Below are positions 1 through 11,600 of a stretch of DNA of 64,000 bases, piece by piece. This DNA comes from Xiphias gladius (taxonomy: Eukaryota; Chordata; Actinopteri; Istiophoriformes; Xiphiidae). Location: the NCBI RefSeq assembly GCF_016859285.1, contig NC_053415.1:12210501-12274500 (forward strand), read 5' to 3'. Numbering within the stretch: position 1 is the first letter of the stretch; each line of letters opens with the position of its first letter. A program made the translations under genes and the position numbers. Under the pieces are notes generated by a model, which ran no database searches, had not been told where the DNA came from, and was given only the letters and a program-made list of their open reading frames with translations.

Positions 1-1630
1 GCTGAAGTCAGTCTTAATGACTGATTGCTGACCAAAGTGCTTATGACCAAGTACCCATTTAGTACAGATCACAGGTGAGAAGCACAGAAGGAGACAGGGG
101 AGAATTACTTTTTTTTTTTTTTTTTTCTTTTTGTGCCAAAAACAAAGAGCCATGAGGAAGTGTAGTCGGGAAGGCCTCGGACTGTTTTAGTTACAGTGGG
201 TTTGTTTTTTCTTGGAGACTTTTTGAAAGACTGAAACATGGCACCTCCACAAACCTTGTTCTACCAAGTGCAACTATAAATGTTGTTAGAAGCAGCACAC
301 ATACAGATCAATAGCTGAGCCTTTTCCTTGCTGTCAAGCTTTATAGCCTTAATACGAACTTTGGTTTTGTACAACAGGGGAAGGACAAAACAAGTTGTCA
401 ACTTTCTTTGCCTCACCCCTCTTTCTGATATTAAGTCACTTCACTAAATAATAGACCTGAGTTCCAAGCATGCCTCAGGTCAGTGTTTATAAAACGTATT
501 GACCAAAATGTGGAAACTTTTAAGTACAGATATGTTAGCTCCACACAGTCTGGTTTAATGCATATTTTAGAGATTTACAATACATATGCTACGTTAATGC
601 TTCCTGTAAGATATCCGTCTGAGGTTGAAAATTATGCTGAGATTATTTTCTGTCAGTAAATGCTACTTTTTTCAGAATGAACATAATCAATTTACTGAGG
701 TAATCCCAAATTGAGGCTTTATGTATGTTTTTATAATAAACATGTTAAATGAGATTATTTTTATGTTTCTGTAATCACTGTGCTAAAACACTAATAAACA
801 TGTCTTTTTTTTTAACTATTTTGTTGCATTTGTATGCCAAACAATGTACAAAGGAGTCAGAGATGATACTGAAAACTAGGGCGATATGTGACACTGCTAG
901 TTTTGTTCCACATTTTCAGATGACTGAGCTCAGATACTTTATGGTTTTTCATATAAAACTTTGTTTTTGCTGCCTATGTGAAATTTTGTTTGTCTTTGGG
1001 GCTAAAGATAAGAAAACTGTCTTTAATTGTGCCCAAATTTTAAGTTCAAAATGTAGTAGTATACCTGTGAAAACATCCCATAGCCCTTAGCCCATGTTAG
1101 GATTGTCTTTTTTTTCCATGACACCAGTGGTGATAGGAAAATCAGATGGGTGTTGCTGTGTGTTTACACTCATGTCATGGTAAATTTGGTATTGATGCCC
1201 TTTTCTAGTCCTTTCATGCATGGATTATCAACTCATACAGGGTTTGTTTTTTGTTTGTTTGTTTTTTTTAATTAGTGACCTGAATCTATGATTTTTCTTA
1301 AACTACATGCATAAAACATGAATAATGTTAGTAGTGTAAAATGACATTGTACTTTTACTAAAAAAAAATGAATTCAAAGTGCTTGTAAAAAAAACAAAAA
1401 CAAATTCAGCCACAATGGGGAAAAAATAACAGAATATGAAAACTCTTAATGAAAGTATTCCTTGTAATTTATAGCTCTGTTTGCTGTAAGAGGATTTAAA
1501 AGACCTTCCCCATCCATTTTCAGGTCGTAAGCTAATATACATTATAATGTACAAAAAGGATGAGATGCAGACTAAAGATAAGAATCTTGTAGAAATACAG
1601 GAAAAAAGCAAAGCTAATCCGCCTAATGGT
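1..1630. other. Upstream AT-rich region without a recognisable gene
   Basis: No exon, RNA gene or clear transposon is recognisable here. The stretch is AT-rich with short poly-T and poly-A runs. An AATAAA hexamer at 735-740 could be a polyadenylation signal of a + strand gene lying to the left, but no coding sequence supports that. The short open frames have the composition of random AT-rich DNA. Confidence 0.5.
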
Positions 1631-2410
1631 GGTTTGAATGCAATGACGGCCGCAGCTCTGAGGGGTTAGACAAAGCCTCGAACCTTTGGTGAGTATTGGA
1701 ATTTCAACGCCTCGTGTACTTTCGATTGATTAGAGGCGTAAATTATGAAACTAGGAATGAATGGTGCCACCTGCCGATCCATACCAGCACAGAACATTTC
1801 TATCTGGCATAGAAGCGGCTTAAACAAAAAAAAAAAAAAACCCTAAGTAAAAGAGGAGTCAGTGGATAGGAGAGAAAAAGGCTCTCTCCTCGGATCCACC
1901 TACTGCTTGGTTTGCATGAGGTCATTTGGGGTTTTCTCATAGAAACCTAATATTAATGTAACATTAAAAACAGGCCAAAACCTCAAATCTCACAATCCAG
2001 CTTTTCAGTTTTAATAAAGTAAATTATAGGCTAGACTGTAAGAAAGTAGTATAGACTACCTACGTCATGGCCATTTTTTTTTTGGAACTTTATATGGAAA
2101 CGTTTTCTAGACCTGGGGATGCTGATGGGGGAGATCATGTTAAGAAGACTCCGTGAAGACGCGTAATGGGTATGCAATTAAATCCGCTCGGGGATCTCTC
2201 CATATAGAGTGTTCTCAGTAACCAAAAGGACGACGACCTGAATGAAAAGGATAGGTTTCTGGATAATAATGTGTTGCCTCGGTCTAGGCAGGGCTGATAA
2301 AGACGAGCACTAATCCAGATTGTTAGTAAGAGCCATAACGTCGGCAGGGCATTGGCAAAACCACTACTGATTAGTGGGGAAATGACTGGCTTCACAACAC
2401 CATACCCAGC
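1631..2410. other. Non-repetitive upstream segment of cd99
   Basis: There is no gene here. Base composition is more even than in the surrounding DNA, simple repeats are few and no known transposon is recognisable. This is the look of a possible conserved non-coding or distal regulatory region, but only a cross-species alignment could show conservation. Confidence 0.3.
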
Positions 2411-2411
2411 C

Positions 2412-2414
2412 CTG

Positions 2415-2445
<31 letters not shown>
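2412..2445. repeat. (TGCC)n tetranucleotide microsatellite
   Basis: About seven to eight perfect tandem copies of a TGCC/CTGC unit lie just upstream of the cd99 promoter. The repeat gives runs of Pro-Ala-Cys-Leu or Arg-Gln-Ala-Gly in the open frames crossing it, which are artefacts. Confidence 0.9.
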
Positions 2446-2446
<1 letters not shown>

Positions 2447-2449
2447 ATT

Positions 2450-2732
2450 TGGGAGTAGAGACCCGCCCACCTTAATAAAGACTGGACCTTCTCTCTTCCA
2501 ATTCAGACAAAAGGAGAGGGGGACAGATCCGCGGCGGCGCAAACTGAGCCGAGCATCTAAGCACCTTGGAGACGCCACGGGTTTGATCCGACGCGCAGGA
2601 ACGCACCGGCACACCGACACACACGCCCTCCAAACGCACCTGAAGCCTCCAAGCCGGTTAATTGTCCTGTTTGAAGGCCGTGGAAAGGGAGACTGAGCGC
2701 CGGTTCATTTGCAGCCAGAACACCGTGTTCCC
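2450..2732 (+). promoter_or_regulatory. Putative cd99 promoter and 5'UTR (CpG-rich)
   Basis: The segment just before the cd99 start is much richer in CpG than the surrounding AT-rich DNA, with clusters such as gcggcggcgc near 2530 and acgcgcagg near 2590. A GC-box-like cccgcccacc is at 2462-2471. No TATA box is placed convincingly, so a dispersed CpG-type start is more likely. The transcription start cannot be fixed from sequence alone. Confidence 0.45.
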
Positions 2733-2796
2733 ATGATGTCATACCTGTGGATTCTGCTATTAGGAAGCCTGCTGGCTACAAGCGCCAAGGCAGAAG
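2733..2796 (+). CDS. cd99: cd99 exon 1: start codon and signal peptide
   Basis: This exon encodes two methionines and a hydrophobic leader (YLWILLLGSLLATSAKA) with a typical small-residue cleavage site. The donor at 2797 reads gtaatc and leaves phase 1. The next supported exon is 6.3 kb away. Confidence 0.8.
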
Positions 2797-3033
2797 GTAA
2801 TCAGAAAATCAGAATCAGAAAATGGTTTCTCTGCAAATAACTCTTTGTGTTCTTTGCATGCACATCACATCTATCTATCTGTGTTGTGTGTTGGTCATCT
2901 TCATCTCAGTCTCCATTTCTCCTTTCTCTTCAGTTTTATATTCCTCTGGCTCTCCCCTAGCCCATCTTTCTCTCATCTCTCATTCTGTCGTTTCTCTCTT
3001 CATCCTCTGCCGGTCCTCCTCATTACTCATCCA

Positions 3034-3064
<31 letters not shown>

Positions 3065-4574
3065 CTGTGTGCGCGTGTGCGTGCAATTGCCAGTCTCTTT
3101 TGCCAGTCTGCCTGCCTCCCTGTTGGCACGTCAGTTCAATTCACCTTTAGCTGTATTCTGTATGTGTTAAACTGTTCTGTCTGAATTGAAAAAAAAAAGA
3201 GAAAACATTGTTCATCTTCACTGTGATATTTCATGGCTGTACAGCCCGGATATTATCAGTGAAATAGGTGTGCCATGTAATGTGGAGATATCTTTTTTGG
3301 ACATGAGTTTTGGCTCACAGGGTGGGGTGGACCCATTGTCCTTACATAATTAATTCTCTTTCTCTTTTTCTCTTCATCCCTCTTTTCTCCTCAATTTTCA
3401 CCTCAGTTTATCGACTGTTACTTTTGAAATCTTCCATCTTAATTTGGCCTCTCTATATCCGTCATTCTTAATTTTTTTGCTCCCTCCTCTTCCTCTTCCT
3501 TCGTCTTCAGCTGGCCCATGGGCCCCTGCCCTACCCCGCGGCACGTTCAGTGATCTCAAATTGTTCAAACGTGCCATTAAACTGAGTCAAAGAGACACAC
3601 ACAGACACTTGGACAAATTAGGGGAAAGTAGGGGAGATGGTGGAAGAAGATAAAAGAGAAATGCTGTAGCCATTTGAGAGGGAGATGGTGGAAGAAGATA
3701 AAAGAGAAATGCTGTTGCCATTTGAGAGGGAGAACAGTGAGATATACAAGGAAGAAACAAGTGATAGAGATAGCCAGAGTAACAGCAGGCCTCTTCATCA
3801 TTATGCAAACAGAGATTCAGTTGAACGTTGGTGCGTTTGGTAGGGATCTGCCATAATCTCACTCTACCGGTTCACTTTTTATTGGAACCACCCTCACACA
3901 TACACACCCCGTCACACGCACACACGCACACATAGACAGGTTCCTTTTCTTTTTCCCTCTCTTTCCCATACACACTTTTTTTCGAATTGCTGAACCGTAA
4001 CCTTACTGTAAACCCATTGGATGTTGGTTGAGGTACAGGAAATCTCAGTGGGTGTGTTTGCGCGCGCGCGCGTGTGTGTACACCAGTTCTTTCAAGCAGT
4101 TCATACTAAAGAAGATAAGGGTGCTAGGTCAGCTGCATATGTGCACATCATGCACGGTGTGTGTGTGTGAGTTACAGAAGTAAAGCATAGGGAGTGTCCC
4201 AGTAACTAGATCCAGCTCCAGCTGTAGACAACACCCAACAACACAACTAGTTTCAGCGCCTTCCTCTCCCGCAGGGCCCTCAGCATCTGTGTGTGAGTGA
4301 GTGAGTGAGTGAGAGAGAGTGTGTGGGTGGGTGTGGGTTATAACTTTAATGCACAGAAGATGTGGGAGTATGAGAGTGCTTCATTAATGTGAGTTTGTAC
4401 GTAAGTTATAGAACATGTGTGTGTCTTATAGGAAGATAAAAGCAAAAAGAGCTGTGTGATGTGTGCCAGGTGTGTGTGTACAATATGTGTGTGCAGACTT
4501 GTCTGTGTTTACACTTTCAACTACCAACACACAAATCACTCTTTTGGTGGATAATTGACACACACAGACACACC

Positions 4575-4638
<64 letters not shown>

Positions 4639-6942
4639 CTCCCACGCATTGTCTCTCTGCTCCTATGGGGGTAGATTTAAGGTGTGCATGATTGGGTTAA
4701 ACACAGCACTTTCTGTCCCACAAACACACAATGGAACCATGCCTGACAGAACAATGTGTTGGGGAGGTGTTGTTTTAGACCTGACACACATGCACAGACA
4801 GTTTCTGGTGTACTATTACTGGGCAAGGCTTGGCTATTGCTTATACACACATGCATGTACACGCATTATTACTCATTCAACCACACACAACAGGTGATCT
4901 CACAGAATCTCACGGCCAGGAACCAGAAGAATCAGATGTCCAAAAAAAGTTCCTCTCCCTTCGGCAACGATAACATTCCTCAGACTCCGATTGATGTAAC
5001 GTGGACTGTGCTGTACTGTGCATTACACACCTAAAAGGGCAGCAAAGTTACCTATTTGCCCTTCTGTAAATTTCCCAAACGAAGGGTGAATGTGACGGAA
5101 ATGTATAAAATTTCACTTTTGTATTATCATGTTTACCAAGAAGTGATATCAGGTGCCAAGGGAAATAGTTCCATCACGTCACCTTTTGGATATCAAAACA
5201 GCAGCACCAGCATCAAGCACCATTCCAGCCCTAAAACCTCCATGATGCGTGTGAAAGATGATATACTTTACATAACACTTTAAGTGCAGTCTTCGTTCTG
5301 TATTGGCTTTTGTCATAGTAGCTCACCAACATGATATAGCTTGCTGAGAGTGGTTGCTCATTTATCACAAAATATAAATTGTTAATAAGAAGCACAAATT
5401 CTCCGTTCTATTTTACAGTACTGTCCCATATAAATCATTTACTATGTATGGGTCTTTCCTTTGAATCACAATTGGTCCCACATCTCCCATGGACCCTGAT
5501 TTTATCTTTGTCCAGAACAATTTTTGTGTTTTTTAAAAGGCATTTTTTTCAAAGCATACTGATGCATGCAGAGAACCCACTTTGGCAAAGCCGATGCAGA
5601 TATTTCTTGAGTTTTCCAAGCGATGAAACAATCTCATTTGCTGGAACATAAAGAACAGGGAAATGATTATGATGGTATCTTATAAGGGGTTTTTTCAATG
5701 TTTCAGCAGAAAATTGTTTTCAATCACAGAAACATTTTCCTGTAAGTGATTAAAGCTACACTCTTGTCATCTGCATTACATTCAATTGGGGGAGAACATC
5801 ATGCAGAACTTTTAAATGAAGTGTCACTTTGGCACCATGCGTTTTGGTATAGTTCCCATTACACAACAAAGATGTTTCTTGTTTGTTGCCAACCGCTCTT
5901 CACTTCAAGGTACAGATAATTCAGAAAGGACCATTAAGCTCAATAAGTAAAACTTTGAATTTTTCCATTTCTTGCTGAGAGTTAGTTTAGAAGATTGATT
6001 TTGTTACCTTTGAATAGAGCCAGGCTAACTGTTTACCCCCGTTCTTCCAATCTTTGTGCTAGGCTAAGATAACTGGCTGCCGACTGTTACGTCATGTTTG
6101 CTGTACATACATGAGAGTGGTACCAGTCTTCTCATCTAATTCTCGACGAAATAAGCATATTTCCAAAAATGCCAAACTATTCCTTTAATAGAATAGTAAC
6201 TTCTCAGGACTTGCTCTTTACTTGTCTTTTAGGTCCAGTCACAAATTGTTCTCTCTGTCAGATGATTCAATAAATATTAAAGACCGGAAGACGTCTGTTT
6301 ATCAATATATCAAATCACTTGACTAGTTTTTAAAAGAACACAGTGTAACTAACAGAATTATGGTTTCCCACATGTGTAAACTGGTCTGACCCAAGAGTTT
6401 TCCTCTGGGGACCTATTTCCAGTTTAACACTGCACATGCTGAAAAGTCCCATACAATTGCGTGCAGCCCTGTCAGAGACACACAGATGACTCATCAGCCT
6501 CAAGGGAGAGCAGTGGCAGAGAAACAGAGGGAGTAAAGAGTTTAAGAGATAGAAAGAGAGAGGGAAGACGGGAGAGCAACTTAAAGACAAAAAGAAAGGA
6601 AGGGGAGGAGGGAGAGAGGTTTGGATGTACAACCATTTGTTTCAGTGCTGCACTAACACAAAACAGGACACCACTTACTTAGAATGTGAGAGCCAAAGTG
6701 AACCTCTGCATGCTCATGAACTTTACATGTGTGAGAACATGTGGTTTTTTTGTGCGTTTGGACTGAAAGTTAAGGTATTTTATACATTTGTATGCATGCA
6801 TATGTGGACGTGCATGCAGGTGTGCGTGTTGGTTTATGGGGAGGGGGGTATAGGAGTGTGTTTGTAGCAGAGGTTGTTAGAGTAGGAAGTGGCAAATTGA
6901 CAGATGGGAACAGAATGTTCTATAGAGTTATATGAGGGGCAG

Positions 6943-6973
<31 letters not shown>

Positions 6974-8598
6974 GACACACACAAACACACACACACTCAC
7001 ATGTTGACCTTGGTCACTTTTGGGAATATTACATAGACTTGCAATCATTTCCTGGATACTTACTTTAACCCCAATCATAACCACTACTTGCCTAACTCTA
7101 ACCCTAACCTTAACCAACGACCCAAAAATCTGCTTTTTCCAATTTGCGGACACGGCTTTTGTCCCCAATTGGACAAACCCTCCCCAATTAACTGGTCTTT
7201 AGTCCCCAGTGTCGCATATGATTGTGACACACACACACACACACGCACACAGACACACACAGACAGAGACACTGGCATGTAAGCACAGTGCCATGAAAAA
7301 ACGTGCCCACTTACTTCCATATATACTGGAAGTGAAAACATAAGTATAAATTCAAACACACAAATCACACACAACAGAAATCCTGGTCTGACAAATCAAC
7401 AAAAAGATGTCAGCAGGAGCTTAATGGTCACTTTTGCACAGTTTGTAGTTTAATTTTTATGTTTTATCAGATGTTTTCAGCACACTGGTGAGACAAATCT
7501 AGTGGCATCAAACTAATTTCCACCTCATTACCTTGAATGGTTTGCTACAGTTCATCTGTGATGAAGACAGTGATTTCCAAGTAGGTCATGTAGATAGTGA
7601 ATCCATGTAGTCACATCCAGTTGTGTTCCTTAAGCTCTGAACGCTGTCTGAATTTGAAATAAATCACTTAGGGCACTCATTAATGTTTATCTTGGATGCT
7701 AAGATGGTGCAGTGACATACACTGGAAAAACAGGGAGCGAGAGAAACAAAGAGCGCTTGCTTTTTGTCGCTGTGTTGGTCACCATACATCTGTCCATCTG
7801 CGTGTGTGAAGAGGAGAACCAGGGTGTCACCAGTACTGCTAACCTATAGAGTATTTATGGGGTGGTGGAAATACATGAGATGTGTTCATGCCAACATCCC
7901 TCAAGGCTTCACTGACTGATAGGATCTCACTTGGCAAATGTAGCGATCCTTCATTGGAAATACGCTTGGCAATGAAAAACTGCTAAAAAAGATGATGCAT
8001 TATTTTATGTGAGCATACTAAAGAAGACAGTTATGGTACTGATCACCAAAGTCCTGATAACTCTCATTACTTTCTGCTATGTTATTTATTTCCATTTCCA
8101 GTGTGAGCAGCTATTTTGGAACCTGTCCTGCCTCCCTGTGCATTTCTCTCCCACTTCTTCAAGCTATCTTATTACAGTTTTGCCAGCTTGAAGGACAGCC
8201 TCACTCATACCATAATTTGTAGACGGCTATATCTCTTAGTTAATGGTTGGTACTAATATTTGGAAAAAAAGGCACTGCCCCAGTGAACCAGCATCAGGTT
8301 GCTGCTGAAATCAGCAGAGCAAAGGACGATCAAGTCAGAGCACAGTTTGCTGTTTCAGCTTCTCACATTCAACGGGGGAATGTCACAGCACTGGCTCAAA
8401 CACACACACACACCGTGCCCATCTCACACACAGAATGACAAAGACATGCTCTTTGCATTTTCTCATTAGTACAGAGTTGCAATGCCAGTGCTGAGGTCGA
8501 GACTTCATATGATGTTGAGGCAGGTCAGACATGATCAATGTGTCTGTCATCCAGTTGTGGCTGGAGCGTTAACAGGCACCAATTTGCCCAAGGTTTGG

Positions 8599-8638
<40 letters not shown>

Positions 8639-11600
8639 GTGCGTGTGTGCGCGGTCATGTTAGAGAATGTGTTGAATGCACAGCATCTTGACAACCATTT
8701 AGACAGATGATTTTAATGATTTTAAACGACAACAGAAAATTAAGGTATTCAGTTTTTAATAACCAATGCCTGCACTAATCACTACCAGTCTTTAGGTATT
8801 ATTGGGATGTTGTGAGGTTGCGGGCCGTCAAACACAGGAGGAACTCCCTTTGAGACACTGAGATGGATTTTGGGTTGCCATGGCTGCCTCCTTTCTTCTC
8901 TTCAAAAATAAAACAATAGTTGCAGGGGCTTCTGCCAGTTGTGTAATGTGTCCTGAAGCACCAGGGTTTCAGGACAGCCCTTTATTTTTTCCCAACTTTT
9001 TGAAATTGATATGTCCCAGTAGTGCTTCACTAGATCTGTGCTCTTTTTTCATTATTCTGTTACTTCCTTCCTTCACACATCTCTGTGTAGATGATCTAGC
9101 CCCAACAGAGGAGGCAGCAGCTCCTGAGACCATAGCCCCTGATGCAGCAGTGCCAGAGGTCAATGGAGAACCTGATGCTGAGGAGGAAACTGACCTTACA
9201 GCAGAGGTGAGGAGAGGGAATATTTGTGTGGTTTGGGGCTTACTGTGTGAAAATAAATTATTTAACAACCTATCTAGAAAAAGGATAATGTAAGGGTGAG
9301 GAATGTAGAGGTGAAAATAGTTAGTAGGTTATTTTCAACGGTTGGGATACAGTGACATTGTAAACTCTGTTGTCTTTAGCCCTAGTCCTCACTTCAAACT
9401 CTTGTCTAGCCAGGAGTGCTGCTAGAGGGTTTGGACCATCTGAAAACAGCTTAACAGCAGCTCTACAGAGTGAATACATATCTATAAACCCCGGCAGCTC
9501 CCAGAACCCCAGCCCATCTTTGAGCCACCTGAATAATTCAGTGTGTCTCTAAGAGTGCTTCTGAGCGTAGCCAGACTGTCATCTAGTCAAGTTCACTGAG
9601 GTCTGGTGAAAATCTAATTCTAAATCCTCAGGCAGCCATTTGATTAGCTGAGAAGTATCAGTTGGCTGAAAAATATGTGCCTGATGTTAGTTCTTGGTTG
9701 GATATAGAAGGTTTTATGTAGCATAAGTTTACTGGCTTGAAATGTAATGGCAGCTCTGTGTCTCTGTCCATTCCTGACCAGTTTTTCTTAAAACCCTAAA
9801 GCACCTGAAAGCCGACTCAGCTGTAGAAGTTTGGAGATGTGTTTTCCTGGACAATATTACTATAAGAACATTATTTCAAGAGATGTAAATCTTGTGCCAA
9901 ATACAGGAAATACCACCAACACTGAGTGCACCTGAGCCTGAAGCTGAAGCCCAAGAACCAGTGACTCCTGCAGGTGGAGATGCAGAACCAGCCTTTCCTG
10001 CAGATGATGGCTTAGAACCAGCGACTCCTGCAGACAGCGACGCAGAACCAGTGACTCCTGCAGACGATGGCGTAGAACCAGCAAGTCCTGCAGACAATGA
10101 TTCAGAGGCAGCGATTCCTGCAGACGATGACGCAGAAACAGCAACTGTTGCAGCCGAGGATGCAGGACCAGTATCTCCTACAGCAGGAGATGCAGAGGTT
10201 GAGGCAGCTGCAACAACACAAGGTTATCAATAGGAGTTTAAATATGCATATTGAAAATGATCACTTTTTCCTGTTTTACATTACCTCTACACAGTTCTTT
10301 GCTCCCAAAATGATTCTTTATTCACTGTTGCTCTGCAACGTTGTGATGAATCACATCTTCTCTTTTAGTGAAGCCTCAGCGTATAACAAAATCATTTGGG
10401 AGCAAAGGCCAGTTTGCAGATTCTACTTTCTGCCATGATAACCACTGCTTTTTCTCCACTTTAATCATACACTCTAGTACTAGCAGGGACAATTTTATTT
10501 ACACTGAGAAGCAACAGTGATAATAGCGTTAAGAACAAATGCATGTCTGTCTAATCTTTTGATTCAGCATGAGCTTAAATTAGAGGTCTCATCCTAAAAC
10601 ACAAGTTTTATAAGTAAGGCCTCCTTGTAAGTTCTGCATTTGTTCGTTGAAATCCCCTTTCTAGGAGTTACCTACTCCTTCCATTCACCTTATTAATGTG
10701 GGAAGGTGTGGCAAAATACTTTTTGAACATCTCTGGTTTTCTTGCGTTAATCAGGTGCAGTAAAACAAAGCATAACAGCTCATGCTATCACACTCTTGGT
10801 AAATGGATGATAAAAAAAACAAATCAATCATCTAATACTCTCTATTTTGTTTCTCCTGCACCAGAGCCAGCAGTTGATCCAGAGGTTAATGATCCAGAGG
10901 ATGAGCTACCAACAGCTAATGTAGAGGAGGAACCTACTGCAAGCATTGATACAACACCCGCTCAGGGGGAGGTCAGTAGCAGTTTTGAGAAAGTCTTGTA
11001 CAAAAAAAGAAGTCTAACAAACATCTACACTCCAAATAGAAATACATATAATAACTGACATGAAATGTAGAACACAGATATTATACAGGAGCTTCTATGC
11101 TACATTACTTCATGTTCATATAGTATATATTACATATTTAATAGAGTGGACCTGATGACGAGGCCACACCAGAGACAGATCCAGCTGTAGAAGATAATCA
11201 GGAAGAACCAACTGATCCAGCTGCTGATGCAAAACAGACAGATTCAGTTGTTGTGGAAAATGTAGTACCAGAGGCCCGCGACCCTACAGGTAAGAATGTA
11301 CATGTGTGTGTGCATAATATGCAAACTCTCGTACATGCCCTCGTGAATTCAGGCAACAAATGCTGGTTTCACTCATGTGGCTTTGTTCCCAATGCCAGTG
11401 ATTCAGCTGCCATTGATGACTGCACACACTTGCATGCCTGTTTCAGTGTTTTGTTTTGTTATTCTGGGGTTTTTTCTTAACTAACCTGCAACAGATCAGG
11501 GCCCTGACACTGTGTGTAAGAATCGATGAATGCTAAGACATTTTTGACAGAGTATATTACTTGTGGGTGCGTATACCAGTGCCTGCTTATCAGGTACACT

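Larger units (their letters stand above)
2797..9090 (+). other. cd99 intron 1 (6.3 kb, repeat-bearing)
   Basis: This intron holds microsatellites (3036-3064, 4576-4635, 6941-7000, 8600-8640), a GC/GT alternating tract near 4060-4080, a 48-bp tandem duplication (3632-3727), a foldback repeat copy (5940-6190) and a telomere-like repeat (6999-7262). A strong acceptor-like tract ends at 3511, but the following frame has no convincing donor, so I do not call an exon there. Confidence 0.6.

Noticed and set aside
2135..2620. 161-codon minus-strand open frame across the cd99 promoter
   Set aside because: It runs through a TGCC microsatellite and CpG-rich promoter DNA; no known protein pattern.
3512..3653. 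Possible cd99 exon after a strong acceptor at 3511
   Set aside because: The frame starts AGPWAPALPRGTFSDL, but no convincing GT donor keeps the phase before a stop. It is not acidic or CD99-like.
7084..7120. Interstitial telomeric sequence marking a chromosome fusion
   Set aside because: The TTAGGG-like array is short and degenerate, and it recurs inside the same composite repeat near 44711. It belongs to a dispersed repeat rather than a fusion point.
9860..10144. Minus-strand repeats of LVLxxxLQESL type opposite cd99 exon 3
   Set aside because: These are the reverse reading of the 30-bp coding repeat. The + strand frame joins in phase to the other cd99 exons.
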